Source of the DNA: Nocardia caishijiensis NBRC 108228
GTDB lineage: Bacteria > Actinomycetota > Actinomycetes > Mycobacteriales > Mycobacteriaceae
Direction of reading: 5' to 3'
DNA length: 64,000 nt
Assembly: GCF_001612825.1 (NCBI RefSeq)
Contig: NZ_BDBE01000029.1
Coordinates: 310,001-374,000 of the forward strand
In this document: in pieces, positions 25,793-34,389 of the stretch
How positions within the stretch are numbered: the first letter of the stretch is position 1
Layout of the letters: each line of letters opens with the position of its first letter
Notes under the pieces: model-generated
The model's database searches: none
Seen by the model: the letters and a program-made list of their open reading frames with translations, nothing else
Told to the model about the DNA's origin: nothing
Program-made: the position numbers and the translations under genes

Positions 25793-26353
25793 ATGCCGAG
25801 AAACAGACGCCCCCGTGATCGGGAGGAGAAGCGTGCCGAGATCGTCGCTGCCGCGCGGCGGTTGTTCACCGAACTGGGGTACGACGCGGTTCCGGTGAGC
25901 CGGATCGCGCAGGACGCCGGGGTGGTGTCGAACACGCTGTACTGGTATTTCCGGGACAAGGACGCGGTCTTGACGGCGGTGCTGGAGGAGGTCCTTGCCG
26001 AGTCGATGGCCCGGTACGGTGAGGTTCTGGACACCGATATCGTCGATCGATTGGTGTGGGTCGTCGCGGAATTGGAGCACGTGAGCCGGTTGGTGACCAC
26101 CGTGCACGCTCGCGCGAAGGAATCGGACGCTGTTCGGGAATGGCATGAGGCGTTCCACGCGTTGGCCGAGGGCTTGTTCCGGGCAGATCTGGCCATGATC
26201 GGAGTTCCCGAGAACGAGTTGGATGCGATGACCTCGATCGGAGTGTTCGTGGTCGAAGGACTTCTGATGCACCCGGTCGATGACGAGCGCAAGCGCGCGG
26301 TGATGGAAACGCTGGTACAGAGCGCCCGCGGAATGGCTTCAGCCGCCCGCTGA
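25793..26353 (+). CDS. TetR-family regulator
   Basis: 186 residues. The N-terminal HTH (about 10-56) has the family hallmark VSRIAQDAGVVSNTLYWYF followed by the helix RDKDAVLTAVLEEVL; the rest is an all-helical ligand domain. Start at ATG 25793 with AGGA 6 nt upstream. It is convergent with the alpha/beta hydrolase gene, and its stop lies inside a shared terminator. It may bind the paired palindromes at 27541-27612, the only strong TetR-like operators near it. This pairing is inferred. Confidence 0.88.
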   Translation: MPRNRRPRDREEKRAEIVAAARRLFTELGYDAVPVSRIAQDAGVVSNTLYWYFRDKDAVLTAVLEEVLAESMARYGEVLDTDIVDRLVWVVAELEHVSRLVTTVHARAKESDAVREWHEAFHALAEGLFRADLAMIGVPENELDAMTSIGVFVVEGLLMHPVDDERKRAVMETLVQSARGMASAAR

Positions 26354-26371
26354 CCAAGACAGCGGGCGGCT
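26341..26371. terminator. bidirectional terminator, TetR/hydrolase
   Basis: Perfect 12-bp stem AGCCGCCCGCTG (26341-26352)/CAGCGGGCGGCT (26360-26371) with a 7-nt loop. It includes the last codons and stop of the TetR gene and lies 28 nt beyond the hydrolase stop. Confidence 0.7.
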
Positions 26372-26398
26372 ACGCAAACTGCGCGCCGTGGTGCGGGT

Positions 26399-27511
26399 CT
26401 AACTCGCGGCGTTGGCGAATTGCTTTGTCAAGAAGTCGATCTGGTCGCGGACGGCGTCTTCGAAGTAGGTGCCGAGGTAGATGTCGAAGTGGTCGCAGGG
26501 GTAGGTCTCCACGTGGACATGAGCCAGGCCCCGCGCGCGGAGCTTGGTGGTTTCGGCGGGGGCTGCGGCGTCGTTGTCACAGACGCACAGCAGGGTCGGA
26601 ACGCCGGAGCGGGCCATGGCACGGCCGGGTCGGTACAGCGGTAGCCGCAACACCAGGCGGGCGGCCAGTGCGTTGGCCGCGTCGAACTCGTTGTCCGGGC
26701 CTCGGAGCACGCCCCACATCGTGTCGCGACCAACCGTGGTGGCTGGCTCATGTTCGTCGGCGGTCGGCGGTTCGATGTTGGGTGACAGCCGCGCACGAAC
26801 CGACGGCAGCCGTCGCAGGAGGGCGCTGGTGCGGCGGGACAACCGGGTGCCGGGCGGTAGCAGCGCCGACGCGCCCGCGATGGCGTCGGATGAGGCCACG
26901 AAGGCGGGCATCCACGAGGTTCCGGCCATCGGCATGAGGATCGGCTTCATACCGAGCCACGAGCATGCGGTGTCGAGGATGCCCACAGCCATCAGCGCGA
27001 CAGCGCTGAGCGGCCCGGTGCGCAGCCGGGAGATCAGCGAGGCCGGTCCGTCGGTGAAGGGACATTGCGCGACGATGGCCGCGACCTGCGGGTTTCCGCT
27101 CCCGACCTGCAGGACATGTCCACCACCGAATGAGGTGCCCCACAACGCGATCCGCTCGACATCGACCTCGGGCAGGGTGCGCGCGAAGTCCACGGCGGCA
27201 CGCCAGTCCGCGAGTTGCCGATCGATGTCGAGGAGCTGGCGCGGCTGTCCGCCGCTGGCCCCGAGGTGGCGGTAGTCGAAGACCAGCACCGCCCAGCCGT
27301 TCGCGGCGAACCGCTCGGCGAACGCCTCCAGGCGCATCTCGCGCACCGCTCCCAGCCCGTGCCCCATGATCACCATCGGCCGAGGCTCGGACGCGCCGGG
27401 TTCGGTGTACAACCACGCCGCGCACGGAACGCCGCCGGAGAGGAACCACACATCGCGCCGCTGGATCGCCGCGGCAGCCTCACCTCGATCGATCGGCTCG
27501 TCGGTAGCCAT
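26399..27511 (-). CDS. alpha/beta hydrolase (esterase-like)
   Basis: 370 residues from ATG 27511, which has GGAAGGA 9 nt upstream. Oxyanion region MGHGLG, nucleophile elbow GTSFGGG (Ser), acid DND near the C terminus and catalytic His in CDHFD give a complete triad. There is no signal peptide, so it is cytosolic. It follows the Baeyer-Villiger monooxygenase gene on the same strand, 88 nt downstream, with two palindromes between. The pairing suggests it hydrolyses the ester or lactone made by the monooxygenase, a standard ketone-degradation step. The substrate is not readable. Confidence 0.88.
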   Translation of the reverse strand: MATDEPIDRGEAAAAIQRRDVWFLSGGVPCAAWLYTEPGASEPRPMVIMGHGLGAVREMRLEAFAERFAANGWAVLVFDYRHLGASGGQPRQLLDIDRQLADWRAAVDFARTLPEVDVERIALWGTSFGGGHVLQVGSGNPQVAAIVAQCPFTDGPASLISRLRTGPLSAVALMAVGILDTACSWLGMKPILMPMAGTSWMPAFVASSDAIAGASALLPPGTRLSRRTSALLRRLPSVRARLSPNIEPPTADEHEPATTVGRDTMWGVLRGPDNEFDAANALAARLVLRLPLYRPGRAMARSGVPTLLCVCDNDAAAPAETTKLRARGLAHVHVETYPCDHFDIYLGTYFEDAVRDQIDFLTKQFANAAS

Positions 27512-27540
27512 GACTTGATTCCTTCCGCTCAGCGAAACCA

Positions 27541-27567
27541 CCGTTCTTGAACGTCACCCAAGAACGG
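27541..27567. promoter_or_regulatory. palindromic operator 1
   Basis: CCGTTCTTG (27541-27549) and CAAGAACGG (27559-27567) form a perfect 9-bp inverted repeat with 9-nt spacer, 30 nt upstream of the hydrolase start. Confidence 0.65.
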
Positions 27568-27585
27568 GGTTGCGGCTACGGTAGG

Positions 27586-27612
27586 CGCTTCTTGAACGTC
27601 AGTCAAGAAGCG
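27586..27612. promoter_or_regulatory. palindromic operator 2
   Basis: CGCTTCTTGA (27586-27595) and TCAAGAAGCG (27603-27612), a perfect 10-bp inverted repeat. It shares the TTCTTGAACGTCA core with operator 1, 45 bp away centre to centre. The monooxygenase stop codon (27599-27601) lies inside it. Confidence 0.65.
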
Positions 27613-29083
27613 GGACCGCCGTGGTGTGGAAGTCAGCGAGCGACAACGTCGCCGTCCGTCGGGAATACTCCGAGACCGATCCCGGCCAGTTACTGGAAAT
27701 GCGACCGGAGGCGGATCTGTACCAGCTCACGCAACCCGCCCACGCCGAACCGGCGAGGCGTCGCTGTATCTCCTCGTCGTAGCGTTGTTCGACCTCCTCG
27801 CGAATCTCCATGAGCCCACCCGGGTTTCGCGCCGACACCTCGACGGCTTGCCGGATGTAGCGTGCCTGCCGTTCCAGCATGTAGATGATCGAACCGGTGC
27901 CGAGGTTGGTGTTGGGGCCGTACATGAGGAACATGTTCGGAAACCCCGGAACTGTCATGCCGAGATGAGCGTGGGCGCCATCGGCCCACACAGCACGGAG
28001 TTCACGGCCCGCACGCCCGCGCACCGTCATCGGGCCGAGGAATTCCTGGGTCGCGAATCCGGTGCCGTAGATGATCACATCGACCGCGTGCTCGACGCCG
28101 TCCGCGGTGCGTACCCCACCTGTGGTGATCTCGGTGATGCGCTCGGTGACGACCTCGACGTTGGGTCGGGTCAGGGTCGGGTAGTAGTCGTTGGCGAACA
28201 GCACCCGCTTACAGCCGATCGGATAGTCGGGCGTCAGCTTGTGCCGCAAGGCCGCCGAGCCCACTTGCCGTCGTAGTTGCCACCTCGCCGCGGCCTCGAC
28301 CGCAGCGCTGATCCGCCGGTTGCCGGTGATACCCAGCGTCCACACCTCGCCCAGAGTCCACCACAGGCCGCGTTCGAGCTTTTGCAGCAGGGGCAGCCGC
28401 CGGAAAGCGCGGTGATGAATCGACCGGTACTCACCGTCGGGTTTGGGCAGAATGTAGGGCGCCGAACGCTGGAACAGGGTCAACTGCGCGACCTGCGGCT
28501 GAATTCGCGGGACGAACTGGATAGCGCTCGCGCCCGCGCCGATCACCGCCACCCGCCGTCCTCGCAGGTCGCAATCATGACGCCACTGCGCCGAATGAAA
28601 CGACGCGCCCTCGAACCGCTCGCGTCCCTCGATGTCGGGCATCGCCGGACGCGACAGCTGCCCTGTCGCCGGAACAAATATCCGAGCTCGTATCGCACCG
28701 CCGTCGGCGGTGCGTACGTTCCACAGCCCGTCGGACTCCTCGAACCAGGCATCTGTCACTTCCAGGCCGTACCGAATCCGTTCCCCCAGGTCGGACGCGA
28801 TATCGATCAGGTAGCTCTCGATCTGGGCCTGACCGGCGTAGCGCCTGGTCCAGTCCGGCTTCGGAGCATAGGAGAACGAGTAATACGGCGAGGGCACATC
28901 GCAGGCGGCACCCGGATAGGTGTTCTCGCGCCACACCCCGCCCGCCCGATCCGCCTTCTCCAAGATCACGAAATCGCTGATCCCGGCCCGCAGTAGCTCA
29001 TTGGCCATCGCCAGCCCGGCGAAACCCGCACCGACGATGACCACCGATACCGTGTCCGCCACGCTTGTCGTCCCATCTCGCAT
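27599..29083 (-). CDS. Baeyer-Villiger-type flavin monooxygenase
   Basis: 494 residues from ATG 29083 (GAGG just upstream); longer in-frame starts add no conserved sequence. FAD Rossmann motif VGAGFAGLA near the N terminus, the type I BVMO fingerprint FEGASFHSAQW (FxGxxxHxxxW, about 150-160) and the NADPH motif VIGAGASAIQ. The C-terminal GCVSWYRSASGR is usual for this family. It converts ketones to esters with NADPH and O2. It is the first gene of a likely two-gene operon with the hydrolase and divergent from the AraC regulator. Confidence 0.92.
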   Translation of the reverse strand: MRDGTTSVADTVSVVIVGAGFAGLAMANELLRAGISDFVILEKADRAGGVWRENTYPGAACDVPSPYYSFSYAPKPDWTRRYAGQAQIESYLIDIASDLGERIRYGLEVTDAWFEESDGLWNVRTADGGAIRARIFVPATGQLSRPAMPDIEGRERFEGASFHSAQWRHDCDLRGRRVAVIGAGASAIQFVPRIQPQVAQLTLFQRSAPYILPKPDGEYRSIHHRAFRRLPLLQKLERGLWWTLGEVWTLGITGNRRISAAVEAAARWQLRRQVGSAALRHKLTPDYPIGCKRVLFANDYYPTLTRPNVEVVTERITEITTGGVRTADGVEHAVDVIIYGTGFATQEFLGPMTVRGRAGRELRAVWADGAHAHLGMTVPGFPNMFLMYGPNTNLGTGSIIYMLERQARYIRQAVEVSARNPGGLMEIREEVEQRYDEEIQRRLAGSAWAGCVSWYRSASGRISSNWPGSVSEYSRRTATLSLADFHTTAVPLLD

Positions 29084-29139
29084 GGTCCTCGACGCTAACC
29101 ACGGACCATCGCGCGGCGTAGATCCGCGCGGCCAGAGAA

Positions 29140-29178
29140 TTGACAATTTTGGCCAAACCCGCGCCTAGTTTGTAAACT
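29140..29178 (+). promoter_or_regulatory. putative promoter and operator of the AraC gene
   Basis: TTGACA (29140-29145) is followed 20 nt later by TAGTTT (29166-29171), and AGTTT-GT-AAACT (29167-29178) forms a small palindrome directly before the ATG at 29187. The -35 box is a full consensus match; the spacing is long. Confidence 0.4.
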
Positions 29179-29186
29179 CGCTGGTC

Positions 29187-30248
29187 ATGACGGGATTCAT
29201 CCCGGCCGCAGCCCTTTCCCACCACGATTTCCCCCGCTCGATCGCCAGCGTCGCACTGATGTCCCAGTTCGCCCGCGACCACGGCCGCACACTCGAGCAG
29301 ACACTCGACGGCTCGGGGCTCACCGCGGCCCACCTCGCCGACCCCCACGCGCACGTCTCGGCGGCACAGGAACTCACCGTCGCCACCAATCTGGCCACCG
29401 CGCTCACCGAGGAGAACCATCCTGGGCTCGACCTCGGTCGCAGATACCGCACCACCACATTCGGCATCTTCGGATTCGCCTGCCTGGCCAGCCCTACCCT
29501 GGGTGACGCCCTGTCGTTCTTTCTCCGCTACTTCGACCTGACCTTCGCCTTCTGTGTTCCCCGCGTCGAGGTGTCCGAGACCGAGGTGGTCGTGCGGCTC
29601 GACGACAGCGCCCTCGCGGCACCCGCACGACAATTCCTCCTCGAACGCGACGCGGCGGCCATCCTCACCGTGAGCGAAGACCTCTTCCCCGGCCAGTTCT
29701 CACCGACGCGAGTCGAGATCCGCCGCCCACAGCCGTCCTCGCCCGCGCCGTTCGAGGAGGTTTTCCACCGGGTGCCGATCTTCGACCAACCCGAGAACAT
29801 CGTCGCGTTCGACCCGCACCTGCTCGCCCAGCCGCTCCCGAGGGCCGATCCACGCACACTCGCCCAGTGCGAAGAACAGTGCCGACAACTGGTCACCGCA
29901 CGCCGACACCGCCACGGCATCGCGGCACAGGTCAGAGACCTGCTCACCCACGTCGACCTGGACACAGCAGGCCCCGACGAGGTCGCCCGCGCACTGCACA
30001 TCAGCACCCGAACCATGCGACGACGACTCGGCGAAGCAGGTACCAGCTACCAGATCCTGCGCGACGAGGTCCGCGAAACACTCGCAGAACAGATGCTCAG
30101 CACCGGCGCGCTCTCGGTACACGACGTGGCGATCCGGCTCGGCTATGCCGAATCCGCGAGCTTCATCCACGCGTTCAAACGCTGGAAGGGACTGACCCCC
30201 AAACAGTTCCAGATCGCCTCCAATACCCCCTCGGCACCGCCCCAGTGA
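29187..30248 (+). CDS. AraC-family regulator (arabinose-binding-like N domain)
   Basis: 353 residues. The N-terminal ~200 residues match the AraC-type ligand domain of OruR/ArgR-like regulators (GLDLGRRYRTTTFGIFGFAC). The C-terminal double HTH spans about 250-345: ARALHISTRTMRRRLGEAG, then VAIRLGYAESASFIHAFKRW and GLTPKQF. It is divergent from the monooxygenase gene and so likely activates it. A small palindrome overlaps its own promoter. Confidence 0.92.
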   Translation: MTGFIPAAALSHHDFPRSIASVALMSQFARDHGRTLEQTLDGSGLTAAHLADPHAHVSAAQELTVATNLATALTEENHPGLDLGRRYRTTTFGIFGFACLASPTLGDALSFFLRYFDLTFAFCVPRVEVSETEVVVRLDDSALAAPARQFLLERDAAAILTVSEDLFPGQFSPTRVEIRRPQPSSPAPFEEVFHRVPIFDQPENIVAFDPHLLAQPLPRADPRTLAQCEEQCRQLVTARRHRHGIAAQVRDLLTHVDLDTAGPDEVARALHISTRTMRRRLGEAGTSYQILRDEVRETLAEQMLSTGALSVHDVAIRLGYAESASFIHAFKRWKGLTPKQFQIASNTPSAPPQ

Positions 30249-30332
30249 GCGCACCGCGCGGCTAGCACTAGCCGGGACCTCGAACGAAACGGTCCGATCC
30301 AGGTGGCGAGATGCCGTGGGCACCAGAACTTC

Positions 30333-31220
30333 TCAGTCGGGCATCGCCGAGTAGGTCACAACCAGGGGCGCGTGATCGGAGAGGCGCTCGGCGGGTGACG
30401 GTTCCTTGTCGACGACGACAGACTTGGCGTGGCGGGCGAGGCCGGGTGTCGCGAGTTGGTGGTCCACTCGCCAACCCACGCCCTTGGTGAACGATTGACC
30501 CGCCCAACTCCACCAGGTGAGTGGACCCGGGCGATCGCCGTGCACCTGTCGCACCACGTCGACGAGCCTGCGCGTGCCGAGAAGCGAACTGAACCACTCG
30601 CGGTCGGCGGGCAGGAAGCCGTCCATCGTGCGGGCGGCGCGCCAGTTGGTCACATCGTGCTGGGTGTGCGCGATGTTCAGATCTCCGGTGAGAATGAACT
30701 CGCGTCCCACGCTCAGTGCGGCGAGCCGGTTGCGGTGTACTTCACGGGCGAATGCCGCGAGAAAGCGCTGCTTGCGTTCGTATCTGACCCCGCCGTCGGG
30801 CTGTTCGCGCATCGATCCCGGGCGCTGGAGGTGCGCGGGTAGACCGCCCTTGGGGATATAGAGACAGGCCACCGTCACCGGGCGGTCGGCCAGATCCACC
30901 TCGATATAGCGTCCCTGTGCGGCGAATTCACCGAGTCCGCGGGCCCTGGGTGGGTGGGTCACCCACGTCCGCACGGCAGCGGCGGGCACCCTCGTCAGTA
31001 CGGCCACACCGTTGCGACCGGCCACGGAACCGACGTCCACCGCCGCCGAATAGCCCGGGAATGTTCCCACATCGGCTGCGGGACAACGTAATTCCTGCAG
31101 CGCGATCACATCCGCCGACCGGGCCGGCAGCCACTGGTCGAAACCACGTCGACGCGACGCGCGGATTCCGTTGACGTTGAACGTGGCGACAGTGAAAGAG
31201 TCAGCGACCGACGAACCCAT
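30333..31220 (-). CDS. xthA: exodeoxyribonuclease III / AP endonuclease
   Basis: 295 residues. EEP-fold motifs in order: FNVNGIR, ALQELRC (metal-binding Glu), YIPKGG, TGDLNIAHT, WWSW and SDHAPLV (catalytic His). It acts in base-excision repair, cutting 5' of abasic sites and removing 3' blocks. It is monocistronic and convergent with the AraC gene; a 7-bp palindrome (CGGCTAG/CTAGCCG, 30259-30274) between the two may terminate transcription. The start at ATG 31220 could also be ATG-independent 5 codons in; no strong ribosome site decides it. Confidence 0.93.
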   Translation of the reverse strand: MGSSVADSFTVATFNVNGIRASRRRGFDQWLPARSADVIALQELRCPAADVGTFPGYSAAVDVGSVAGRNGVAVLTRVPAAAVRTWVTHPPRARGLGEFAAQGRYIEVDLADRPVTVACLYIPKGGLPAHLQRPGSMREQPDGGVRYERKQRFLAAFAREVHRNRLAALSVGREFILTGDLNIAHTQHDVTNWRAARTMDGFLPADREWFSSLLGTRRLVDVVRQVHGDRPGPLTWWSWAGQSFTKGVGWRVDHQLATPGLARHAKSVVVDKEPSPAERLSDHAPLVVTYSAMPD

Positions 31221-31323
31221 GGCAACACAGTGCCGGAACCCCCTGCCTCCCAGCCGGGCACCTCCTGTACGCGACTTGCGACCATCCCTTTAGGTGTCGT
31301 CGGCAAACACCGATAGCGCCGGA

Positions 31324-31716
31324 CTACAGCAAGGTTCGCCTCACCGCGAGTGACTGATCCGCCTCGGCTGCTTCCCGAAAGGTGACGACCGCCTCGCCGT
31401 TCTCCCGCGCCCATGCGGTGAGCATCCTGATGGGCTCCTCCAGGGTCCGCCCGAGGTCGGTCAGGCAGTACTCCACGCGCGGCGGCGCCTCGGCGTACGC
31501 GTGTCGTTCGACGAGCCCGTTGGCTTGGAGTCGGCGCAACGTCTGGGTCAGTACCTTGCGTGAAATGCCGCCGCTCAGCTCGACCAGCTCGCCGTGGCGC
31601 AACGGGCCGTCGGTCAGCGCGAAGAGCGTGACCATGGACCACTTGCTGGCGATGATCTCCATGGCCAGGAGAGCGGGACAGTCGGCGAGGAAGGCGATTC
31701 CGGGTCGCAGGCTCAC
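31324..31716 (-). CDS. HxlR-family regulator
   Basis: 130 residues. MarR-like winged helix with the HxlR signature: CPALLAMEIIASKWSMVTLF, then LRHGELVELSGGISRKVLTQ, LRRLQANGLVERH and PRVEYCLTDLGRTL. Divergent from the DoxX gene; the intergenic palindromic element at 31724-31742 is its probable operator. HxlR/DoxX pairs commonly respond to electrophiles or redox stress. Confidence 0.92.
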   Translation of the reverse strand: MSLRPGIAFLADCPALLAMEIIASKWSMVTLFALTDGPLRHGELVELSGGISRKVLTQTLRRLQANGLVERHAYAEAPPRVEYCLTDLGRTLEEPIRMLTAWARENGEAVVTFREAAEADQSLAVRRTLL

Positions 31717-31723
31717 GTCCCGA

Positions 31724-31742
31724 AGGTTACCTGGAGGTACCT
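31724..31742. promoter_or_regulatory. putative HxlR operator
   Basis: AGGTTACCT followed after one base by a perfect AGGTACCT palindrome, placed 7 nt before the HxlR start and 51 nt before DoxX. The position allows autorepression and control of DoxX. Confidence 0.45.
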
Positions 31743-31793
31743 ATCGACTGCCTACCGTTGTCGAGGTGCGCACGCCCCCTACTCGCATCTCGC

Positions 31794-32162
31794 ATGATTG
31801 AGGTTTCAGCCTTGTTCGTCTCTCTTGCCGTCGTCACCGTGTTCATGTCGGCGCTTCTCCTGGTATCGGCCGGGGCCAAGTCCCTGCGGACGCGGCACAT
31901 CACCGAGCAGATGTCCACCCTCGGAGTGCCGCGGCGCATGATGGCCTTCCTGATCGGAGCTCAGATCGCGGGCGCGGCCGGTGCGATCGCCGGACTCTGG
32001 TGGGGACCCATCGGAATCGCCGCCGCGACCGGCCTGACGCTCTATTTCGCCGGGGCGGTCGCCTTCCACCTGCGCGTCGGCGACCACAAGGGCGCGTCTC
32101 CGGCGGTAGTCCTCACCATGGCCTCCGTCGCCCTGATCGTGCTGCGTACTGCCACCCTCTGA
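31794..32162 (+). CDS. DoxX-family membrane protein
   Basis: 122 residues with four hydrophobic segments (about 5-25, 48-66, 70-88 and 100-120) and the loop SAGAKSLRTRHITEQMSTLG typical of small DoxX-like proteins. Inner membrane; role unknown, linked in the family to quinone or thiol redox stress. Start at ATG 31794 chosen because it begins the first membrane helix. Confidence 0.85.
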   Translation: MIEVSALFVSLAVVTVFMSALLLVSAGAKSLRTRHITEQMSTLGVPRRMMAFLIGAQIAGAAGAIAGLWWGPIGIAAATGLTLYFAGAVAFHLRVGDHKGASPAVVLTMASVALIVLRTATL

Positions 32163-32235
32163 CCGAGGACAGCCGGGCTGGACGATCACCGAGCACACCG
32201 GTGACGCCAGTCCGGCAGGCATGCAGGGACCTGGA

Positions 32236-32445
32236 TCAGGAGGGCAGGCCGTCGGGGTAGCAGACGGGGCGCCAGAGGGTTCCGCAGAAGAAGTTGTCGA
32301 GGTCGGCGGAGCCGGTGGCGATCGGGGCGTTGCCGACCGGGCGGAGGTCGGTGGGCTGGGGTTGCGCGGACGCCGGGGCGACGGACAGCAGGACCGCACC
32401 ACCCAGCAGTGCGCTGGCGACAAGGGCGCGATGGACGCGAATCAT
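32236..32445 (-). CDS. small secreted protein
   Basis: 69 residues from ATG 32445. Positively charged start, hydrophobic core and cleavage after ASA (about residue 27) make a clear signal peptide. The mature part is about 42 residues with two Cys (FFCGTLWRPVCYP) able to form a disulfide. A longer frame from ATG 32562, 5 nt after the upstream gene's stop, would put 39 weakly coding residues before the signal, so it was not chosen. No known family. Confidence 0.65.
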   Translation of the reverse strand: MIRVHRALVASALLGGAVLLSVAPASAQPQPTDLRPVGNAPIATGSADLDNFFCGTLWRPVCYPDGLPS

Positions 32446-32567
32446 GTGAAGCCGATCTGCTCGAGTTCCGGCCGAGGATGTGGCCTCGCTGAGCACATCG
32501 AGCACCTGTGCGAGTTCGTTACGTGAGGAAACCTTCTGTCGCGCAAGCAGATCGGACGTCATCGTGG

Positions 32568-32831
32568 TCAGCGCATGGCCTTGCCGAGTTTCACGCGCGG
32601 CGCACCGTCGGTCGGGCGGCGGAGGGGCCAGAGGGTTTCGGGGATTTCGGTGCCTGCCTGGGTGCGGTAGGCGGTGACCAGGATGGCTGGGGTGTCGGCG
32701 GTTTCGGTGAGGGTGGCCGTTGCTTCGCTGCCGTCGGCGAAGACGAGGTCGAAGTGGTCGCCGGGGAGGTCGAGTTCGAGGCCGGGGAACAGGTGGGTGT
32801 AGCCGACGATCACGGGTGGGGTTTCGGGCAT
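32568..32831 (-). CDS. hypothetical protein, 87 aa
   Basis: Unrecognised. Predicted mostly beta strand, with no membrane segment or Cys, and a basic C terminus. It starts 10 nt after the DUF1254 gene stop, so it is co-transcribed and likely works with it or is a minor operon member. Confidence 0.7.
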   Translation of the reverse strand: MPETPPVIVGYTHLFPGLELDLPGDHFDLVFADGSEATATLTETADTPAILVTAYRTQAGTEIPETLWPLRRPTDGAPRVKLGKAMR

Positions 32832-32841
32832 GGTGTTCCGC

Positions 32842-34182
32842 TCAGGACTGGCGGGTGATCGGGGGGAGTTCGTAGGAACCGTCGAGGACGCTCGGGTCGG
32901 GTTCGTACACGCGCAGCAGTGGGCGGAAGGGTCCGGCGGGGGTGGGGAGCCAGTTGGCGCGGACGGTCGGGTCGGTGGGCTGGTCGTGCTGGAGGGTGAT
33001 GGTGAGGGAGCCGTCGGGGGCGGTGACCAGGCCCGGAGTGCGGTCGCCGATGGAGTAGCGGTCGATCGGGTTGTCGACGAGGTAGAAGTCCTCGGCGTCG
33101 TACATCGTGATCGACCAGAACGCGCCGCAGGGTGGTGGGGTGGTGAAGGTCAGCTCGTAACGCTTGGTGCCGTCCAGTGCGGCGCTGTCGCCGTCGACGT
33201 AGACCATCGCGTAGGCGGCCTCGTAGCCGTGATTGCCCCAGAGGCCACCGCGCGCCGCGGCGGTGCGCTGCGTGTAGCGGGCCGGGGTATCGGGAAGTTT
33301 CCAGTCCGGGTCGTCGAGGGCGCCGACTTCGAAGAAGTCGAGGTTGTAGTCGAAGATGTGATAGGTCAGGTTCCAGCCGTTCTGCATCGGAGCGCTGGCG
33401 TGTTTCAGCTCCGATTCCAGGTTCTTCCTACCCTCGGCCAGGCCGTCACGCAGGGCGCCCGCGAAGTCGGGATCGGCTGAAATGTACGGGGATTCGTCCG
33501 AGAGAAGCCCGATCGGGGCGAACCGCCGCTGGTATCGCCTGTCGCGTTCGGCCGGTGGGAAGGCGGCCATCGCGACGCGCAGCTGTTCGAAGAACAGCAG
33601 GTCGTCGGGCACGCCGGTGGCCGGGGTCGGCAGTCCCCTTCCGGTGCCGGTCGGGGTGAGGCGCAGCTCGGATTGCAGCGCCTTCACCGCGGGCAGGTCG
33701 GATTCGCCGTCGACGGCCCAGCGGCCGACGATCGAGACGACCGTGGTCGGGCAGTGGATCACAGTGACGTTCTCGGGGGCGTCACCGGCCCATCCGGGCG
33801 GCACCAGCAGGAACGATCCGGCTTCGGTTCCGGTCGCCCGGTGGCCCACATAGGCGAAGTTGTTCGTCCAGGCGTCCACGAATTGCATGACGTAGTAGCG
33901 ACCGTCGGCGTCGGGCACGTCGAATCGCACGGGGCCGCCGCTGGTGTCGACCATCGCGCACGAGTAGATGGTGTCGTTGTTGATCGAGACGAATTTCATG
34001 TCCGGCCCGGCGAGGGCGGCCGCGTGGCCGAACTGGTTGAACGGCGCGGTGGGCACACCGACACTGGTCCCCCGCACCGAACCGGCGACTTTGTCCAGAT
34101 CGGCCAGGATCGGATACCCGTAGACGAAAGCCTCGGCGGCCAGAGCTGACAGGTCGGACCTCGACATCGGTTCGGTAGCCAT
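32842..34182 (-). CDS. DUF1254/DUF1214 protein
   Basis: 446 residues from ATG 34182; the upstream codons in frame are not conserved-looking. The N-terminal DUF1254 part (AFVYGYPI, NNDTIYSCAMVD) and C-terminal DUF1214 part (YELTFTTPPPCGAFWSITMY, NPIDRYSIGDRT, NWLPTPAGPF) are both present. There is no signal peptide, although many homologues are exported. Biochemical role unknown. First gene of a two- or three-gene operon; an 8-bp palindrome lies 35 nt upstream. Confidence 0.88.
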   Translation of the reverse strand: MATEPMSRSDLSALAAEAFVYGYPILADLDKVAGSVRGTSVGVPTAPFNQFGHAAALAGPDMKFVSINNDTIYSCAMVDTSGGPVRFDVPDADGRYYVMQFVDAWTNNFAYVGHRATGTEAGSFLLVPPGWAGDAPENVTVIHCPTTVVSIVGRWAVDGESDLPAVKALQSELRLTPTGTGRGLPTPATGVPDDLLFFEQLRVAMAAFPPAERDRRYQRRFAPIGLLSDESPYISADPDFAGALRDGLAEGRKNLESELKHASAPMQNGWNLTYHIFDYNLDFFEVGALDDPDWKLPDTPARYTQRTAAARGGLWGNHGYEAAYAMVYVDGDSAALDGTKRYELTFTTPPPCGAFWSITMYDAEDFYLVDNPIDRYSIGDRTPGLVTAPDGSLTITLQHDQPTDPTVRANWLPTPAGPFRPLLRVYEPDPSVLDGSYELPPITRQS

Positions 34183-34216
34183 CGGGCAATCGTCGCCGCA
34201 GCCCCCGGCGCGATGC

Positions 34217-34235
34217 CTCACCCGTTCCGGGTGAG
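34217..34235. promoter_or_regulatory. palindrome upstream of the DUF1254 operon
   Basis: CTCACCCG (34217-34224) and CGGGTGAG (34228-34235), a perfect 8-bp inverted repeat with a 3-nt centre. It could be an operator or a small hairpin. Confidence 0.35.
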
Positions 34236-34247
34236 ATCGCCGAACCG

Positions 34248-34385
34248 TCAGCCGATGCCGGTGACAGCGGGCAAAGCTGCGGCGACCCGTACCGCCTCGG
34301 CCAGCTCGTCGGCGGCGTTGCGGAGCTGGTCGGGGGTGTGTTCGGGGTGTCGTCCGCGCGAACCCCTCGCTCCCGCGGACGACAC
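34248..34385 (-). CDS. possible 45-codon ORF or gene remnant
   Basis: From GTG 34385 to TGA 34248. The second half (HTPDQLRNAADELAEAVRV and onward) has good GC3 and reads as an amphipathic helix, unlike the first half, which lies in the terminator stem. It may be the 3' scrap of a lost gene. No family recognised. Confidence 0.2.
   Translation of the reverse strand: MSSAGARGSRGRHPEHTPDQLRNAADELAEAVRVAAALPAVTGIG
34347..34385 (-). terminator. terminator after the four-helix membrane gene
   Basis: Perfect 12-bp stem GTGTCGTCCGCG (34347-34358)/CGCGGACGACAC (34374-34385), 4 nt past the stop of the minus-strand gene. Confidence 0.65.
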
Positions 34386-34389
34386 CGAA

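Noticed and set aside
32446..32562. N-terminal extension of the small secreted protein from ATG 32562
   Set aside because: It would bury the signal peptide 39 residues in, and third codon positions there are not coding-like.
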